Numbered from the stretch's first letter, positions 43,413 through 56,100 are shown. The stretch is DNA of 64,000 bases from Selaginella moellendorffii (GCF_000143415.4 NW_003314316.1:1002684-1066683), one strand, 5' to 3'. Program-made: numbers and translations. Notes: a model not told the origin generated them from the sequence alone.

Positions 43413-45669
43413 TCTGGCAACGTTCAGCACTATAATAGATAGAATATTCGGAGATTCTTTGGATGCATTTGTTGTCTTATATATCGACGATATTCTGGTC
43501 TTTAGTGAGACGTTGGAGGATCATTTGAAACACTTGGAGCTGGTGTTTCAAAAGTTGCGCGAACACAAATTGTATGCTAAGGAAAATAAATGTGCTTTTG
43601 GACAATTGTGCATAAACTTTCTCGGACATATAATTGGTGGTGGCGTAATTGAGGTCGATCCAAAGAAGGTGGAAGTGGTGAAGTCCTGGGAAGTCCCGAC
43701 CACTGTATCAAATGTTCGTTCCTTTCTCGGTTTGGCGGGATACTATCGTAAGTTTGTCCGCAATTTTGCAAGAATTGCTCTTCCGTTGACTGAGTTAACG
43801 AAGAGTAGTATTCCATTTCATTAGACACCAGCTTGTCAGCGTGCTTTTGTACGATTGAAGGAGATCTTGACGACAGTTCCTGTTCTCAGGATCCCAAATC
43901 TTGATAAACCCTTCAAAGTGCATTGTGATGCGTCTGGCTATGCTATTGGTGCCGTGTTGCAACAAGATTGTGATAAAGCGATTGGTGTTACACTAAGGTG
44001 ACATGGTTGTCCCATTGCATTCTATTCCAAAAAATTGGATGAAACTCAACGAAGATGGCCAACACATGAGAAAGAGATGTTTGCTATAGTGTCGGCCCTA
44101 GAACACTGGAGACACTACTTGGGTGGACACACCAAGGTTTATACAGATAGTAACACACTAAGCTACTTTGCTACGCAGCCTAAGTTTATGCCGAAACAGG
44201 CTCGTTGGCAAGAGAAGCTTGTTAGATATGATATTGAAATCATATATAAACCTAGTAAAGACAATATTGTCCCGGATGCATTGAGTCGTCAAGCTCAGTT
44301 CTAGGCAATATCGGCAATTAGTTCGGACTGGTTAGAGGATGTTCGGGCTTCATACGGAAGTGATCCATTGGCGAAAGCAATCTTGCACCGTGCAGAGTTG
44401 TTGAAGCAAGACGCTGCTAGCGAAGCAGCAAAAGTTGCTAGTCGAACCAATGTGAAGCTTCACTTCTCAATTCGGGATGGGCTTATATTCTATAAGCAAG
44501 AAAGATTGTATCTTCCCTCTAAGGATTTGCAGTAGTTGTTTCTGCGGGAACATCATGATGTTCTAGTAGCAGGATATGGTGGAAAGTAGAAGACTCTAGC
44601 TTCATTGAAAAAGGGATTTTTTTGGTCTGGTATGGAAGGTGATGTAGCAGACTATGTCTGTTCCTACCCTATATGCTAGCAATGTAAGTGCAGAACTGAG
44701 AAGCAGGCTGGAAAGTTGCAATGTATTCCAACACCAGCATGGCCATTTCAAAGTGTGACACTTGATTTCACTTGCTTTCCGAAGTCTAAGGGTTATGATA
44801 CTTTGATGGTGGTTGTGGATCGGTTGTCGAAGATTGCACACTTCATTCCAACTATGGGAACAGTAAATGTGAAACAAGCAGCAAAGCTCTTTTTCCATGA
44901 AGTAGTGCAGGTTCGTGGTCTTTCTAAAGAGATGATCTCGGATAGAGATTCGAGGTTTACGAGGAAGTTTTGGGGCACATTGTTCCAGCTGTTTGGTACC
45001 AAGTTGAAGTTTAGTACGGCTTATCATCCTCAAACTGATGGGCAGACCGAACGCGTCAATGCTCAAGTTGAGGATTATCTGTAGTACTATGTCGCGGCGG
45101 ACCAACGTGACTGGGTTGAGCATTTGGATACAGTAAAAATTTGTTATAACAACACATTTCACAGCACTATAGGCTGTTCTCCATGGGAGATGCTACAAGG
45201 GAATGCTCATGGGGTGTCTCAACAGATTGTTGTACCGAAACCAATGACCAAAGTGTTGGTCCCGGCCGTTGAGACTTATGCAAAGCAGCTACGCCAAGGT
45301 TGGTTTAGAGCCACTGAGGTGATGGGCAAAGCTCAGGATAGGTATCGGCATGATAAGGATCAGCATTGTCAGGATATATCCTATCAAGTGGGAGATCAAG
45401 TGTGGCTATCTTCCTGGAACTTGAATATTAAGGGATCTTTATCTCGAAAGCTGTTGCCGAAATATGTTGGACCCTATCAGGTGTTAAAACGAATTGGTGA
45501 TGTATCCTATCGGTTGGATCTTCCTACGGAGATGTCCAATATTCATAATGTATTTCATGCCAATCTATTGACTCCTTACACTATGGATGTTGAGTGCCAT
45601 GGGGAAATTTGTCCACTGCTAGAAGTTGTGGATGGTGAACCTGAGTATAAGAATTGTAATAAAGATTAG
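43413..45669 (+). pseudogene. Ty3 retrotransposon pol remnant (RT, RNase H, integrase)
   Basis: Starts inside reverse transcriptase (IIDRIFGDSLDAF, then the YIDD box, YIDDILVFS). It continues through SFLGLAGYYRKFVRNF, RNase H (HCDASGYAIGAVLQQD; THEKEMFAIVSALEHWRHYL) and integrase: an HHCC zinc finger with a broken second Cys pair, LDF, ISDRDSRF and TDGQTERVN as the D,D,E residues. It ends with a GPY/F-type tail (KYVGPYQVLKRIG). In-frame stops at about 43822, 44000, 44302, 44533, 44587 and 45082 make it non-functional. Gag, protease and the first part of RT are missing. Confidence 0.9.
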
Positions 45670-46279
45670 CTTTTGTAAATCTTGTAATAAATCTTGCAAA
45701 TTAATAAAGTAATATATATTTCTATCAATCAAAGTGTCATTTCTCTCGTTCGTTAGTACTTGGGTCAGTTTTGGCAGGCTGACTTTGGCACTTTGGTGCA
45801 TAGGTCCAATCCATAACCATGGGGATAACTATTATAGATTGATCACAAGTCCCCACCTCTCTCTCGATGACTCATTTTTGCAAAGGGGCATGGTCGTGTA
45901 AACAACTTAATCTGCCCGTTTATAATAGTTGTCTAAATCTTCCCGATGGGGTTGATTTCTTGCTCATGGGAAGTTGGGCCTCTAGCCTTCTCCCTATGTC
46001 CCTGCGGGCAGGGATGTATCATTCCTTTGTAAGCCGAGTGGTACTTGGAGTAGTAGGGGTGGCTAACTCCGTTAGTCATTTCCTTGTCAGCGACGGTCGG
46101 AGGGTGTTTGAGTTTTAGCATCTTTGGACGTAGAGGAGAGGTTGTTTTGTAACTCATTTAAGTTGGTATGTTTCCCATATAGTGTGCTTTCCGTTAACTT
46201 TCGGAGTTGTTTCCTTGATGGTTTGCTAGACTCAGGTATGTATCGACGAAGACGTTAATCTTCCCCAAGGGGAGGAGAG
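45670..46279 (+). mobile_element. Ty3 3' untranslated region with polypurine tract
   Basis: Follows the integrase tail. It ends in AAGGGGAGGAGAG right before the LTR. A short frame at 45867 is not supported. Confidence 0.65.
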
Positions 46280-47067
46280 TGTCACGAATGTGACTTCAGG
46301 TATTGAAAGATACTTGTCAGCCAATCCTTACGGACACTCTTTCCTTACTACCACAACAGCAAGAGGTCGGTACTGCTGGTCCCTTTTATGGTCTCCACTC
46401 AAGCTAGTTGAGAAACTGGTCATCACGTATGCACTTGATTAGATGAGCATAAAGACGGAATTCCTACATGCTATTTGTCAAGCATACTTGACTTGGTTAG
46501 AGAAACTCATTTGTTGACTTGCACTTACTAGTGTTAGGAACCCCCGCAATATTGAGACTATTCCCTCAATATTCGCTAAATGATAACTTACTGTGTCTGC
46601 CAAACACCCTCGCTATCATGCCCTTTGTGTTAGGCTCATTTTGATCCCAAATGTTAATTATGGAAAGTGTCTAGATTTGCTTATTTGGCATATCTACGTA
46701 ATGTAGAGATTGGCCTAAACACAATGGTGTTCATCCCATGTCCAAATTCACAATTTAACGCCATTTCATATTTAATAAGTTTCAGACTTATCCCAGAGAC
46801 TAACTCCTGGTACTAAGAGAGGCTTGGGGGGGGGGGGGCTGTGGGGGGTTCCAAATGTATAGTAGGGATATTGGTTAGATTGCATGTCCGACCACTTGAG
46901 ACATTAATTTGGCTTCCGCTGGGCTGTGTCACTCCTTGTTCTGTGTCTAGCTTGGGTCTAAGCCCAAGTTCCACGCTGCTCTAGTCGGTGGGCTACCCTC
47001 CTTTTCACGTTCGGCCACCGGTATGCCAAAATTGTGCCAGACTCCATCTGACACCATTTTGTGTGCA
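46280..47067 (+). mobile_element. Ty3-type LTR, truncated
   Basis: Starts TGTCACGAATGTGA and follows the LTR pattern to about 47067, then changes to unrelated DNA. It holds a run of 13-14 G near 46827. Around 46930-46934 it shows the uninterrupted CACTC target that the copia element at 53024 used in a paralogous copy. Confidence 0.7.
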
Positions 47068-47164
47068 GGTGCTACATATGGGGAGCTGGTGCTCGTGGGA
47101 TTGTACCAGACCCTCGTTTCGTAGCGCAACAAGTTTGGAGTTCGGCTCTAAATTCATGTGCGCT

Positions 47165-47677
47165 CCAAATGGTAAATCAAGACATTATTAGTTTTCTCAA
47201 TTTCTTATTATAAAATATCAGCAACAACATCCTGCTCCTGCATTTGCATAAAGAGCTTGGAAGCCACCTCCAGATCGCCGATCTCGAAACGTCTAAAGAT
47301 CATAGAAGTCCACGAGGTGACATTCCTGTGAGGCATTTCTTGGAAGAGCTGCCAAGCCACCCCAGCCCCCCACCGCACTTGAAATACAAGTCCATCAAAA
47401 TATTCTCCAGCAAGATCGATGGAGAAAGCGCCGAGCTGCCGACCTCTGCCGAACATCGTAGTGAATCCTCCTCCTGCTCCCAATATCTCTCGATCTGGCA
47501 ACGCAATGTTTCAGCGCTGCGACAGTGGCTCCCATGCCCGGCGCCTGGCCGCTGCGCCGCTGCGAATCGTATGCTTGCAGCGCATTGCCGCATCCCTCGC
47601 GAGTGCAACATCGCATTCATGGCCACAAATTTCTTTTTGAAAAAGCTTATAACATAAAGCTTCTGATTACGTTTCAA
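47165..47677 (-). pseudogene. PPR gene fragment, unit 1
   Basis: The minus strand reads ENILMDLYFKCGG in one frame and then AWQLFQEMPHRNVTSWTSMI and EVASKLFMQMQEQDVVADIL in another. Together these are one to two PPR motifs of the plant editing-factor type. A frameshift in the C/G run near 47365 and stops on both sides make it a remnant. Near-identical fragments are at 48865, 57545 and 59240. Confidence 0.75.
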
Positions 47678-48146
47678 AGTCAGAGTAATTTTGGATAAGA
47701 GTGTAATTGGGAGAGGCAGGTGTGGTGTGGAAAGGTCTTTGCCAATTTAGTCTGTTGAAAGCTCGAGCAATTTGTGTTCCTGTATAGTAAAACATGCCCA
47801 TTTACTGTAGTATGCAAAAACCATTGGTACAGCCCAGTTGCTACAAAGACACTAATAGAAATGTTGCAAACACCATTAGAAGAATTGCTAATGTATATGA
47901 ATCTGACATTTTGCTTCAACATGTGAACTATCTTAAATTGGCAGAAAATAACTACAGAAAGCAAAAGCAAAGCAAAAGTTCCAGATGGCATGGGCATCCA
48001 TCACGAATCTAAAATAGAATAATACAAATAATAATCTTATGGGCGCTCAATGAGCCACAAACGTCCAAACTAATGAGCTACTAACATTACTACAGAGGAA
48101 GATTTTTCTCTTTTATTTGGCAATTTTATTTGAACCATGGAGCTCT
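47678..48146. other. Spacer and probable 3' region of the MiAMP1-type gene, unit 1
   Basis: AT-rich sequence shared by units 1, 3 and 4. A 105-residue minus-strand frame with hydrophobic stretches (47680-47997) is preserved only as part of recent duplication and has no family features, so it is not called. Confidence 0.5.
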
Positions 48147-48458
48147 TTAGCACTGGATGAAGAAGCTGTTCCATCCAAAGCCCGAGCAGTCCTGTACAGA
48201 GGCACTAAACCGTGTCTGCGCCACACCTTGGCAGTTTGCCGTGTTGTAGGCCGCAGCAGTCTGGCCCTGGTACCCAAAGCTGTAGCCGCCGTGCTGCGAG
48301 GCTCCAACATTGGTGCATCCACAAGCACTGTAGCGCACCCGCTGATTGTTACACCCGGGCCCTGCCCAAGTATCGAAGTAGCTTGCATTGGCCGTGATCA
48401 TTGATCCCAAGACAATGACCGCCACAAGAACGAGCACCATTTTTCCTGCCATTGTCAC
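48147..48458 (-). CDS. MiAMP1-type secreted antimicrobial peptide, unit 1
   Basis: 103 residues. A hydrophobic signal peptide (about 1-26, ending ANA) precedes a mature part of about 77 residues with six cysteines, WAGPGCNN at its start, YSACGC, GGYSFGYQGQTAAAY and a C-terminal FFIQC. This matches the small Greek-key beta-barrel family founded by Macadamia MiAMP1 in cysteine number, size and ends. Such peptides act outside the cell in defence. The start is the first Met, MTMAGK. A TATA box, GTATAAAT, lies about 90 bases upstream (48554-48547). There is no intron. An identical copy is at 58522-58833 and a broken one at 60184-60501. Confidence 0.9.
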   Translation of the reverse strand: MTMAGKMVLVLVAVIVLGSMITANASYFDTWAGPGCNNQRVRYSACGCTNVGASQHGGYSFGYQGQTAAAYNTANCQGVAQTRFSASVQDCSGFGWNSFFIQC

Positions 48459-48546
48459 GCAAACACAAAGCTATGCTATGATCGTCAATCAAATGAAAAC
48501 TCTCTCAAGGAAGATCCAATGAACATCTAAGAGCACACAACAGTGA

Positions 48547-48554
48547 GATTTATA
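48547..48554 (-). promoter_or_regulatory. TATA box of MiAMP1-type gene, unit 1
   Basis: GTATAAAT on the minus strand, about 90 bases before the start codon. Equivalent boxes are at 58923-58930 and 60591-60598. Confidence 0.6.
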
Positions 48555-48766
48555 CACCACCTCTTGCACGCGCCAAACAGTCAAGGGTCATCTTTTGCAT
48601 GCGCAGTCAATGACGTGCACAAGCCCTAAAATATTATCATTATTGAAAACCTAATTGTACGTAGGAAAAAATGGTGGAAAAGGCCGCTTTCCATTGGCAG
48701 GCCAGCGCCGAGCATTTATTCGCGATCAGCCAGGACAGAAGGTGTGTGATTAAAAAGGAGAGGGAG

Positions 48767-48863
48767 TGTTAGAGCCACGTGGTGTACAGCCAGCTGGCTT
48801 TTGTTTTGGTCTCGTCCTGGAGTTTTCTTCTGGAATATATGGTCAAAGACAACCTTACAGGTG
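48767..48863 (+). mobile_element. Possible copia LTR start piece
   Basis: Begins TGTTAGAGCCACGTGG, the same start as the copia 3' LTR at 52581, then diverges. It interrupts the GGAGAGGGAG tract that runs on into GAGAGAG before the hexosaminidase gene at 60862. The same piece is at 59142 in unit 3. Confidence 0.45.
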
Positions 48864-48864
48864 A

Positions 48865-49215
48865 ATGGTAAATCAAGACATTGATAGTTTTCTCAATTTC
48901 TTGTTACAAAATATCAGCAACAACATCCTGCTCCTGCATTTGCATAAAGAGCTTGGAAGCCACCTCCGGATCGCCGATCTCGAAACGTCTAAGGATCATA
49001 GAAGTCCACGAGGTGACATTCCTGTGAGGCATTTCTTGGAAGAGCTGCCAAGCCTCCCCAGCCCCCCACCGCACTTGAAATACAAGTCCATCAAAATATT
49101 CTCCAGCAAGATCGATGGAGAAAGCGCTGAGCTGCCGACCTCTGCCGAACATCATAGTGAATCCTCCTCCCGCTCCCAATATCTCTCGATCTGGCAACAC
49201 AATGTTTCAGCGCAG
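48865..49215 (-). pseudogene. PPR gene fragment, unit 2, truncated
   Basis: Same fragment as unit 1 (EMPHRNVTSWTSMILRRFEI). It breaks off near 49213, where copia gag sequence begins. Confidence 0.75.
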
Positions 49216-52200
49216 GACGGGATTGCCATGGTGACTCGTGGTAATCAGCACACACAAGCAGGGCACTCCTCTATCTTTAATCAACTTGGAAATAAGTGCT
49301 CCAACAGCACTGAGGAAAAGCCAGCCATGAAGCGGAAATTCAATTTGAAGTGTGGGACGTGTTCAAAGCGTGGGCACCTGAGGGATTGTCCAGTGAAGAA
49401 GCAACTGTCGTGAGACAAAATTGAAAAATGAGCGTGGATCTTCCTCTAGTGCGGCACCACATTTTAAAAGTCAACACTGAGATGATGGTGACGATGAAGA
49501 CTCTTCCGCTATGGCTAATGGCTTGTCATGGATGACTCTGAGGAGTAGAGGTGGATACCACAAGCCATGTTCTTTGGCTGGATTCAGCAGCAACGAATCA
49601 CTCAACTTTTGACCGTGAGCTATTTTTGGAGATGAGGAAATGCACTGACCAAGTTCGACTCACAGATAACAGTTGAAGGTGTGGGCACGATTGAAGTGCG
49701 ACTACCCACAGGCTTGGTGGTTCCAGTCAAGCATGTGTGGTACATCCCCAAGGCTCAACATTCCTTCCTTGGATGGAGCAAGGATTCAACTTGGAATTTC
49801 GTGGTGATCGTGTCAAGATCACACATCCAGAGGTTGGACATGTCGCTTCAGCAAGCACGATGGATTGCGAGGTTTGTGTTCCAGGGAAGCTGCTAGCTAC
49901 GATGACAGTGGCTACTGCGAGTTCATCTTCAGGGGGAGCTGTAGATATCCAAACTTGGCATCGTCGACTTGGCCACATGAATCATAAGACGATCCAGCAG
50001 TTGCAGCGAGACCACGTGGTTGATGGCTTGGCCATCATGTCTTTTTCAATGCTATTGCGAGCCATGCATCATGGGAAAGCAGCATCGTCAGGCATTCAAC
50101 TCTGGCGGGAGTGTTCGGGTGACAAGTCCTCTTCAGCTGGTTCACTCAGACTTATGTGGCCCTTTTCAAGTGATGACACAGCGCAAGAAGTACTTTATTT
50201 CGTTTATTGATGATGCTACGAGGTATGTGGCTGTTAAGTTCTTAGCTACTAAGGACGAAGCTTTGCTAGCATTTAAGGCTTATAAGCATGAAGTGGAGAA
50301 CCAGCTTGATTTACGCATCAAAGTGCTCCGCTCTGATGGAGGAGGTGAGTACGTGTCCGTTCATTTTTCTGATTACTGCGAGAAAGCAGGAATTCAGCGG
50401 CAATTCACAGTTCCATACACTCCTGAGCTTAACGGGGTAGCTGAGCGGTTTAACAGGACAGTGGTGGAGCTGGCTAGGACGATGATTGCTCCTCCTAGGT
50501 TTTGGGATCATGCGATAGCCACAGCTGTCTTCATGCGTAATAGGGTGTTGACCACAGCTGTTCAAGGCAAGACACCTTATGAGGCTTGGACTGGACAACG
50601 TCCACGCATGGATATCTTACGGCGGTTTGGCTGTCTAGCCTTTTCTCATGTTCCTAATGAGCTACGCAGGAAATTGGATGTTAAATCCAAGAAGTGTGTA
50701 TTTCTGGGCTATAGTGATGAGCAGCGAGGATATCGACTCCTTCATCTAGACTTGGGAAAAGAGTTTGTGAGTCTAGATGTCATCTTTGATGAATCTCGTG
50801 TGTATTTTCAACGTCAAGTTCCTTCTACAGGTTTTCTTTGTGGAGAAAGTAGGGCGAGCTCACAGCCTGTTTTCTTTCATCCATGGGAGGATGATCCTCT
50901 ACCTCGACTTGGCTGTGCTTATGCTCCAGCTGCGGGGAGCTTCAACCTCTGCTGTGACACGAGAAATAGAGCCTGATCACGTTCCTGAGGTGGTTCCTGA
51001 TCCTGAGCCCGAGCACAATATTCCTGAACCTTCCTGAACCTGTGCGTCACCGAGATCCTGATCTTATCCAGGTTTTGAGCCGCTCTGGTCGCCCTTTAAC
51101 CTATATAGCGAAGGGTGAAGCTTATCAGCGAGAGCAAGCTGAGAAGCGAGCACGAGCAGCTGCTAGAGCTTCTTATTATCAGAGTCGAACGGCTATGTTC
51201 ACAGCAGCAGAGGTGAAGATTCCGGTTACACTTGCACAAGCTAAGAAATCTCCTTATGCTGCTGCACGGGGTGACGCTATTGATGCTGAGATGCGAGCTC
51301 ATGCAATGAATGAAACCTGGTATCTTCCTGATGAAGTTCCTGACAATGCTAATGTAGTTTCGACAAAGCTACTTTTCTGCGTGAAAGCTGGACCTTCAGG
51401 AGAAGTGCAGCGCTTTAAAGCTAGGCTTGTGGCACGAGGCTTTACTCAGATCGAAGGCATAGACTTTACAGAAACTTTCAGCCCGGTCGTGAAGATGGCT
51501 TCTATCAGGCTGTTACTTGCTTTAGCAGCGCAACATGATCTTTATGTGGAGCAAATGGATGTGAAGACTGCATTTTTACATGGAGAAATTCCTGAGGAGG
51601 TTTACATCCAGCTCCCGACAGGCCTAGATCCAAGCCAAAGGATTTATCGGCTGAAGAAGGCTTTATACGGCCTGAAACAAAGTCCACGCATCTGGTATAA
51701 GAAAATCGATTCTTTTCTGATTTCTCTTGGATTCCAGAAAAACCATGCCGACTCAAACGTTTATATGAAGATTGAGGATGGTGCTTTGGTCATTTTGGCC
51801 TTGTATGTGGACGATGGTATCTTTGTTTCCAACAACAGAGATCTTCTTGCTGAAATCAAGAGAAAGCTAGGAACCCAGTTTGAGATGCAAGATCTTGGCC
51901 CCGTGCACACTTTCCTTGGGATTCAAGTTCAGTGACCACAGCCAGGAGTTGTGACACTCTCACAACGAGCTTATGTGGAGGAAGTATTGCGCAGGTTTGG
52001 CCTTGAGAACCTCAACCCTTCCATTACTTCAATGCAAGCGAGTACTCATTTGTCTGCTGAGATGTCTCTTAGTGAGGTTGAGACGCAACAGATGGAGCTT
52101 GTGCCATATCGCCAGGTCGTTGGATGCTTAATCTACTTGGCCGTTTGTACCCGCCCAGACATTGCTTATTCTGTGGGAGAGGTGGCTAAGTATATGGCAA

Positions 52201-52580
52201 ATCCAGGTTGGCAACATTGGCAAGTTGTGAAGCGCATCTTGTGCTATCTCAGACGCACTGCTAATTTTGGCCTAAGCTATCAACGGCAGGTTTCTGGTCA
52301 CACATTTATTTTGCGAGGCTATGCAGATGCAGATTATGCAGGGGATTTAGACGACAGGAAGTCTACATCCGGCTATTGCTTTTTCCTTGGTGATGGAGTG
52401 CTAACTTGGAGCAGCAAGTGGCAAGCTTGACAGCCTTGTCGACAACTGAAGCGGAGTATCTAGCTTTGACAGGGGCAGCACAAGAGGCAAACATCTAGAA
52501 GTGCTTGGAGTATGCGACCTGTCCTCGCAGGGCTCTGGCTAGGTGGGCGGCAATGGTCACGCTGGTGATAAAGATCCAGA
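49216..52580 (+). pseudogene. Decayed copia retrotransposon polyprotein
   Basis: Order of parts: CCHC zinc knuckle CGTCSKRGHLRDC (near 49350), damaged protease region (49530-49760), pre-integrase WHRRLGHMNHKTIQQL (49955), and integrase with HSDLCGPF, FIDDATRY, LRSDGGGEY and NGVAERFNR (50130-50480). Reverse transcriptase follows with FKARLVARGFTQ, MDVKTAFLHG, LYGLKQSPRIWY and LYVDDG (51300-51930), then RNase H with YRQVVGCLIYLAVCTRPDI and ADADYAGD (52100-52430). Frameshifts near 50040, 50970 and 51030 and a stop at 51933 break it. The order integrase before RT is diagnostic of copia. Confidence 0.9.
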
Positions 52581-52751
52581 GTGTTAGAGCCACGTGGCGT
52601 ATAGCCACCTGGTTGAGTCCCATTCCTTCAGTTTAGGGCTTTCTTAGTTTTCTTTCCCATCCTGTGTGAGATCCATCCCAGGGGATTGTTCTGGGAGTGT
52701 TCTCATTCTCTATAGAGCGCTAGGTTGTGAGGGCTGGCTTCTCTCATCACA
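52581..52751 (+). mobile_element. Probable copia 3' LTR
   Basis: Starts TGTTAGAGCC after the purine-rich AAAGATCCAGAG and may end in ATCACA before the GA repeat. The right end is uncertain. Confidence 0.5.
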
Positions 52752-52752
52752 A

Positions 52753-52796
<44 letters not shown>
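52752..52796 (+). repeat. (GA)n microsatellite
   Basis: About 22 near-perfect AG units. It corresponds to the shorter GA tract at 60862-60880 upstream of the hexosaminidase gene. Confidence 0.85.
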
Positions 52797-52918
52797 GGGG
52801 GGCTTGTTCTGGATCCACATTTGGAGTGATCGCCTCTTTTGCCGCTACTCCTGGCATGATCAATTAGAAAAAAAAAATCTCTCCCTCACTGAATCAATGA
52901 TAGTGAGCAAAGAATTGG
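52797..52918 (+). repeat. Duplicated 5' flank of the beta-hexosaminidase gene
   Basis: About 120 bases from GGGGGGCTTGTTCTGGATCC to GAGCAAAGAATTGGA match 60880-61005 upstream of the hexosaminidase start, then switch abruptly to Ty3 LTR sequence. No coding part of the gene follows. Confidence 0.8.
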
Positions 52919-53023
52919 ATAGGGGGGCTGTGGGGGGTTCCAAATGTATAGCAGGGATACCAGTTAAATTGCATGTCCGACCACTTAAGACATTAATTTG
53001 GCTCCCGTTGGGTTGTGTCACTC
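52919..53023 (+). mobile_element. Ty3 LTR fragment, left of copia insertion
   Basis: Matches 46830-46934 and continues at 57234-57367 after the copia insertion. Its last five bases, CACTC, are the target duplication. Confidence 0.8.
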
Positions 53024-53124
53024 TCTAACGAAAGGTGAAACCGTGTGATGGTGCTCAAGAGAATGAAAAATGTACATATGTGTGACATGGTGAACTGATG
53101 AAGACTCGTGTCTCTCCACATGGA

Positions 53125-56100
53125 CTAGCCACGTGGCACAGGGCCACTCTCAACACTCCCACTGGCACTGTGGCCATCACGAGTGATGCTCATCAGTGGA
53201 GAAAGTCCCAGCCCTTCGCGATGGACTTGAAATTGATCTCGGGGTAGTGCTTTTGTGAAGATATCTGCAACTTGAGTGGTCGTGTCGCAGTAGATCAGCT
53301 CAATTGTGCCATCTTCCACTTTCTCACAAACAAAATGATGATGAATCCCAAAGTGTTTGGTGCGTGAATGAAAGCGAGGATTGGCCGCTAACGCAATGCA
53401 GCTTTGATTGTCACAGAAGAGGCGAGTGGGAGTCTTCACACTCACACCAAGGTTAGAAAGTAGTGAGCGTAACCACACACCTTCTTTGGTAGCTTGTGAG
53501 GCTGCCAAATATTCTGCTTCAGTACTAGAGGTTGCCACTGTACTTTGCTTCCTGCTGCACCACGAGACTGTCGCACTGCCCAGGGAAAACGAATAGCCAG
53601 AGGTGGACTTGCGTGTGTCACAGTCTCCCCCAAAATCAGCATCACAGTAGCCCGTGAGGGTAAGCACTTTTCCCTGGTAGCACAATCCAAGGTAAGTAGT
53701 ACCTCGAAGGTACCTGAAGATGCGTTTCACCGCTGCCCAATGTTGAGATCCAGGATTAGCCAGGAATTGGCTAACTTTGCTGACGGCAAAAGAAATATCT
53801 GGGCGCGTACAAACAGCTGGATACATGAGACTGCCAACAGCTTGTCTGTAAGGGATGGAGTCCATGGCTCTCTTGTCGTCCTCTGTCTCAGGAGACATGG
53901 CTCGTGAAAGCTGGCAGCCTAGTTCCATTGGTGTCGCCACTGGATTAGAGCTCGTCATAGAAAACCTGGCCAGCATCTCTTCTATATACTTGGCTTGGTG
54001 AAGATAGATAGTGCGTTGAGAGCGATCACGCACAAGTTCCATGCCAAGAAAGTAGGAAGCCGAGCCAAGAGTTTTCATCTCAAATTGGCTGCAAAGATCT
54101 CGCTTAACCTGGAGAAACATTAAGCGATGATTATGGATGACAAGAGTATCATCAACATAAAGAGCGATGATCACAAATGATTCACCCTCCACCCGAATAT
54201 AAAGATTCGGGTCTGCCTCGCAAGATCTGGGTGCTTGTTTCAAGCCGTAGACAGCTTTCTTGAGAAGCCAGAGATGATCCTCTTTTCCAGCGGCTAGAAA
54301 TCCTTCTGGCTGTGCCATATAGATTTCTTCTTCAAGCGCGCCATAAAGAAACGCCGTGGTCACATCCATCTGTTCCAGATCAAAGTCTCCCACCGCAGCA
54401 AAATTAATCAAGGAACGAAGAGTTGAATGCTTAACCACTGGAGCAAAGGTGTCGTTGTAGTCAAGTCCAGGAACTTGTGAGCATCCTTTCGCCACCAATC
54501 GCGCCTTGTAGCGAACCGAGCCATCAGGATTAAGCTTCAGAGCATACACCCACATGCTCTTGATAATCTGGCGATTGGAAGGCACAGTTGGAACAAGAAC
54601 ATGTGTCTCGTTCTTTTGCTGTGAAGTAATCTCGGCTTCCATTGCTACACGCCAGTAAGACGCTTCCTGTGAGGCCATGGCTTCTCCATAGGTCCTCGGA
54701 ACAGTAGGAGTCCCAGCTGCACGAGAGGAGACCATTGTCTCGATGAGACGCTCAGTAGGCCGCCTTGTGCGGATCGATCTGCGTAGAGGATCTGGAGGAG
54801 GCGGCGGGGTTGGTGGTGTTGGAGTAGAAGCGGGCATGGGTTGTTGTGTAGGGACTGTTTGAAGCGGCACAGTGATCGTGCCGACAGTCAACTGATCTTG
54901 TTCCGCTTCAACGTCATTTTCTTCGGTCAAGGTAGGTCTGGAAGTAGAACCTTGACTAGAAGGAAGAAACGAATTCTCGTTGAAAACCACATCTCTTCTC
55001 AGGATCTCCTGCTTCGTGATTGGATTCCAGAGACGATAGGCTTTGTGATCGAGGCTGTAGCCCACAAACACAGCCTTCTGGCCCTTGGGATCCAATTTCT
55101 TGCGCATTCCATCAGGGATGTGTGCCCACGCTTCACACCCGAATATTCTCAGATGCGTAACTGTAGGTTTCTTGCCACTCCATGCTTCTTCAGGAGTGAT
55201 GTCAGCAAGGGCAGAGGTGGGGAGCCGGTTCTGGAGATAGTTCGCCGTCAAGACAGCGTGAAACCAGAAGCTGCGAGGCAAACCACTGGAAAGTAGCATT
55301 GCCCGAGCACTCTCCACTAGTGTGCGATTCTTGCGCTCAGCTACGCCATTCTGTTGTGGAGTCTCTCGCGTTGTAAGTTCTCGCACAATCCCTCCTTGCT
55401 CACACAGCTGGTTGAAAGCATTGGAAGTGTATTCGCCTCCACCATCACTTCTCAATCGCTTGAGCATTTTCCCAGTTTGTTTTTCTCCCATATCCTTGAA
55501 AGTCTGGAAGTAGTGTAACGATTGGGATTTGCGAGCCATAGGGTAGATCATAGTCCGACGACTGTAGTCATCAATGAAACTGATAAAGTATTGGATACCT
55601 CCCACTGCTGTGGTGGCCATCGGGCCACACACATCAGTGTGTACAAGTTCCATGAGCTCTGTAGCTCGAGATGCTCCAGTCTTGGGGAAAGGTTGGCGAG
55701 TAGATTTTCCTAGCTGACAGCCCTGGCAAAATGGAAGAACGGCTCTTGGGTCCAGGTCTAGACCTTCAACCATCTGCTCGCGTGCGAGCTGCTTGATTCT
55801 ATCAGCACTAGGATGCCCCAGGCGTGCGTGCCAAAGCTCCAGTGAGTGACTGGTCGTTGTCTTTTGTGCGTGTAGGCCCAGACTCCGTCCAGCAAGATCT
55901 GGCAGCATGGTAAGGCGGTAGAGGTCACGCCGTCCAGGCCGGGACGCTGTGAGGATGGCTCCTGTGGTCGAGATCAGCTGGAATTGGCGAGGTGTAACGG
56001 CGAACTGATACCCATCCTCAGCAAATTGTCCCACAGAGAACAAATTAGCACATAAACCAGGAATATAAAGAACCTCGTGGATCTTTACGACTATTCCTTG

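Noticed and set aside
47680-47997. 105-residue hydrophobic frame repeated in three units
   Set aside because: Conserved only because the units are recent duplicates; it lies in the 3' region of the peptide gene and has no recognisable family.
48113-48404. Frames overlapping the MiAMP1-type gene in other phases and strands
   Set aside because: Shadows of a well-supported six-cysteine gene with a signal peptide and TATA box.
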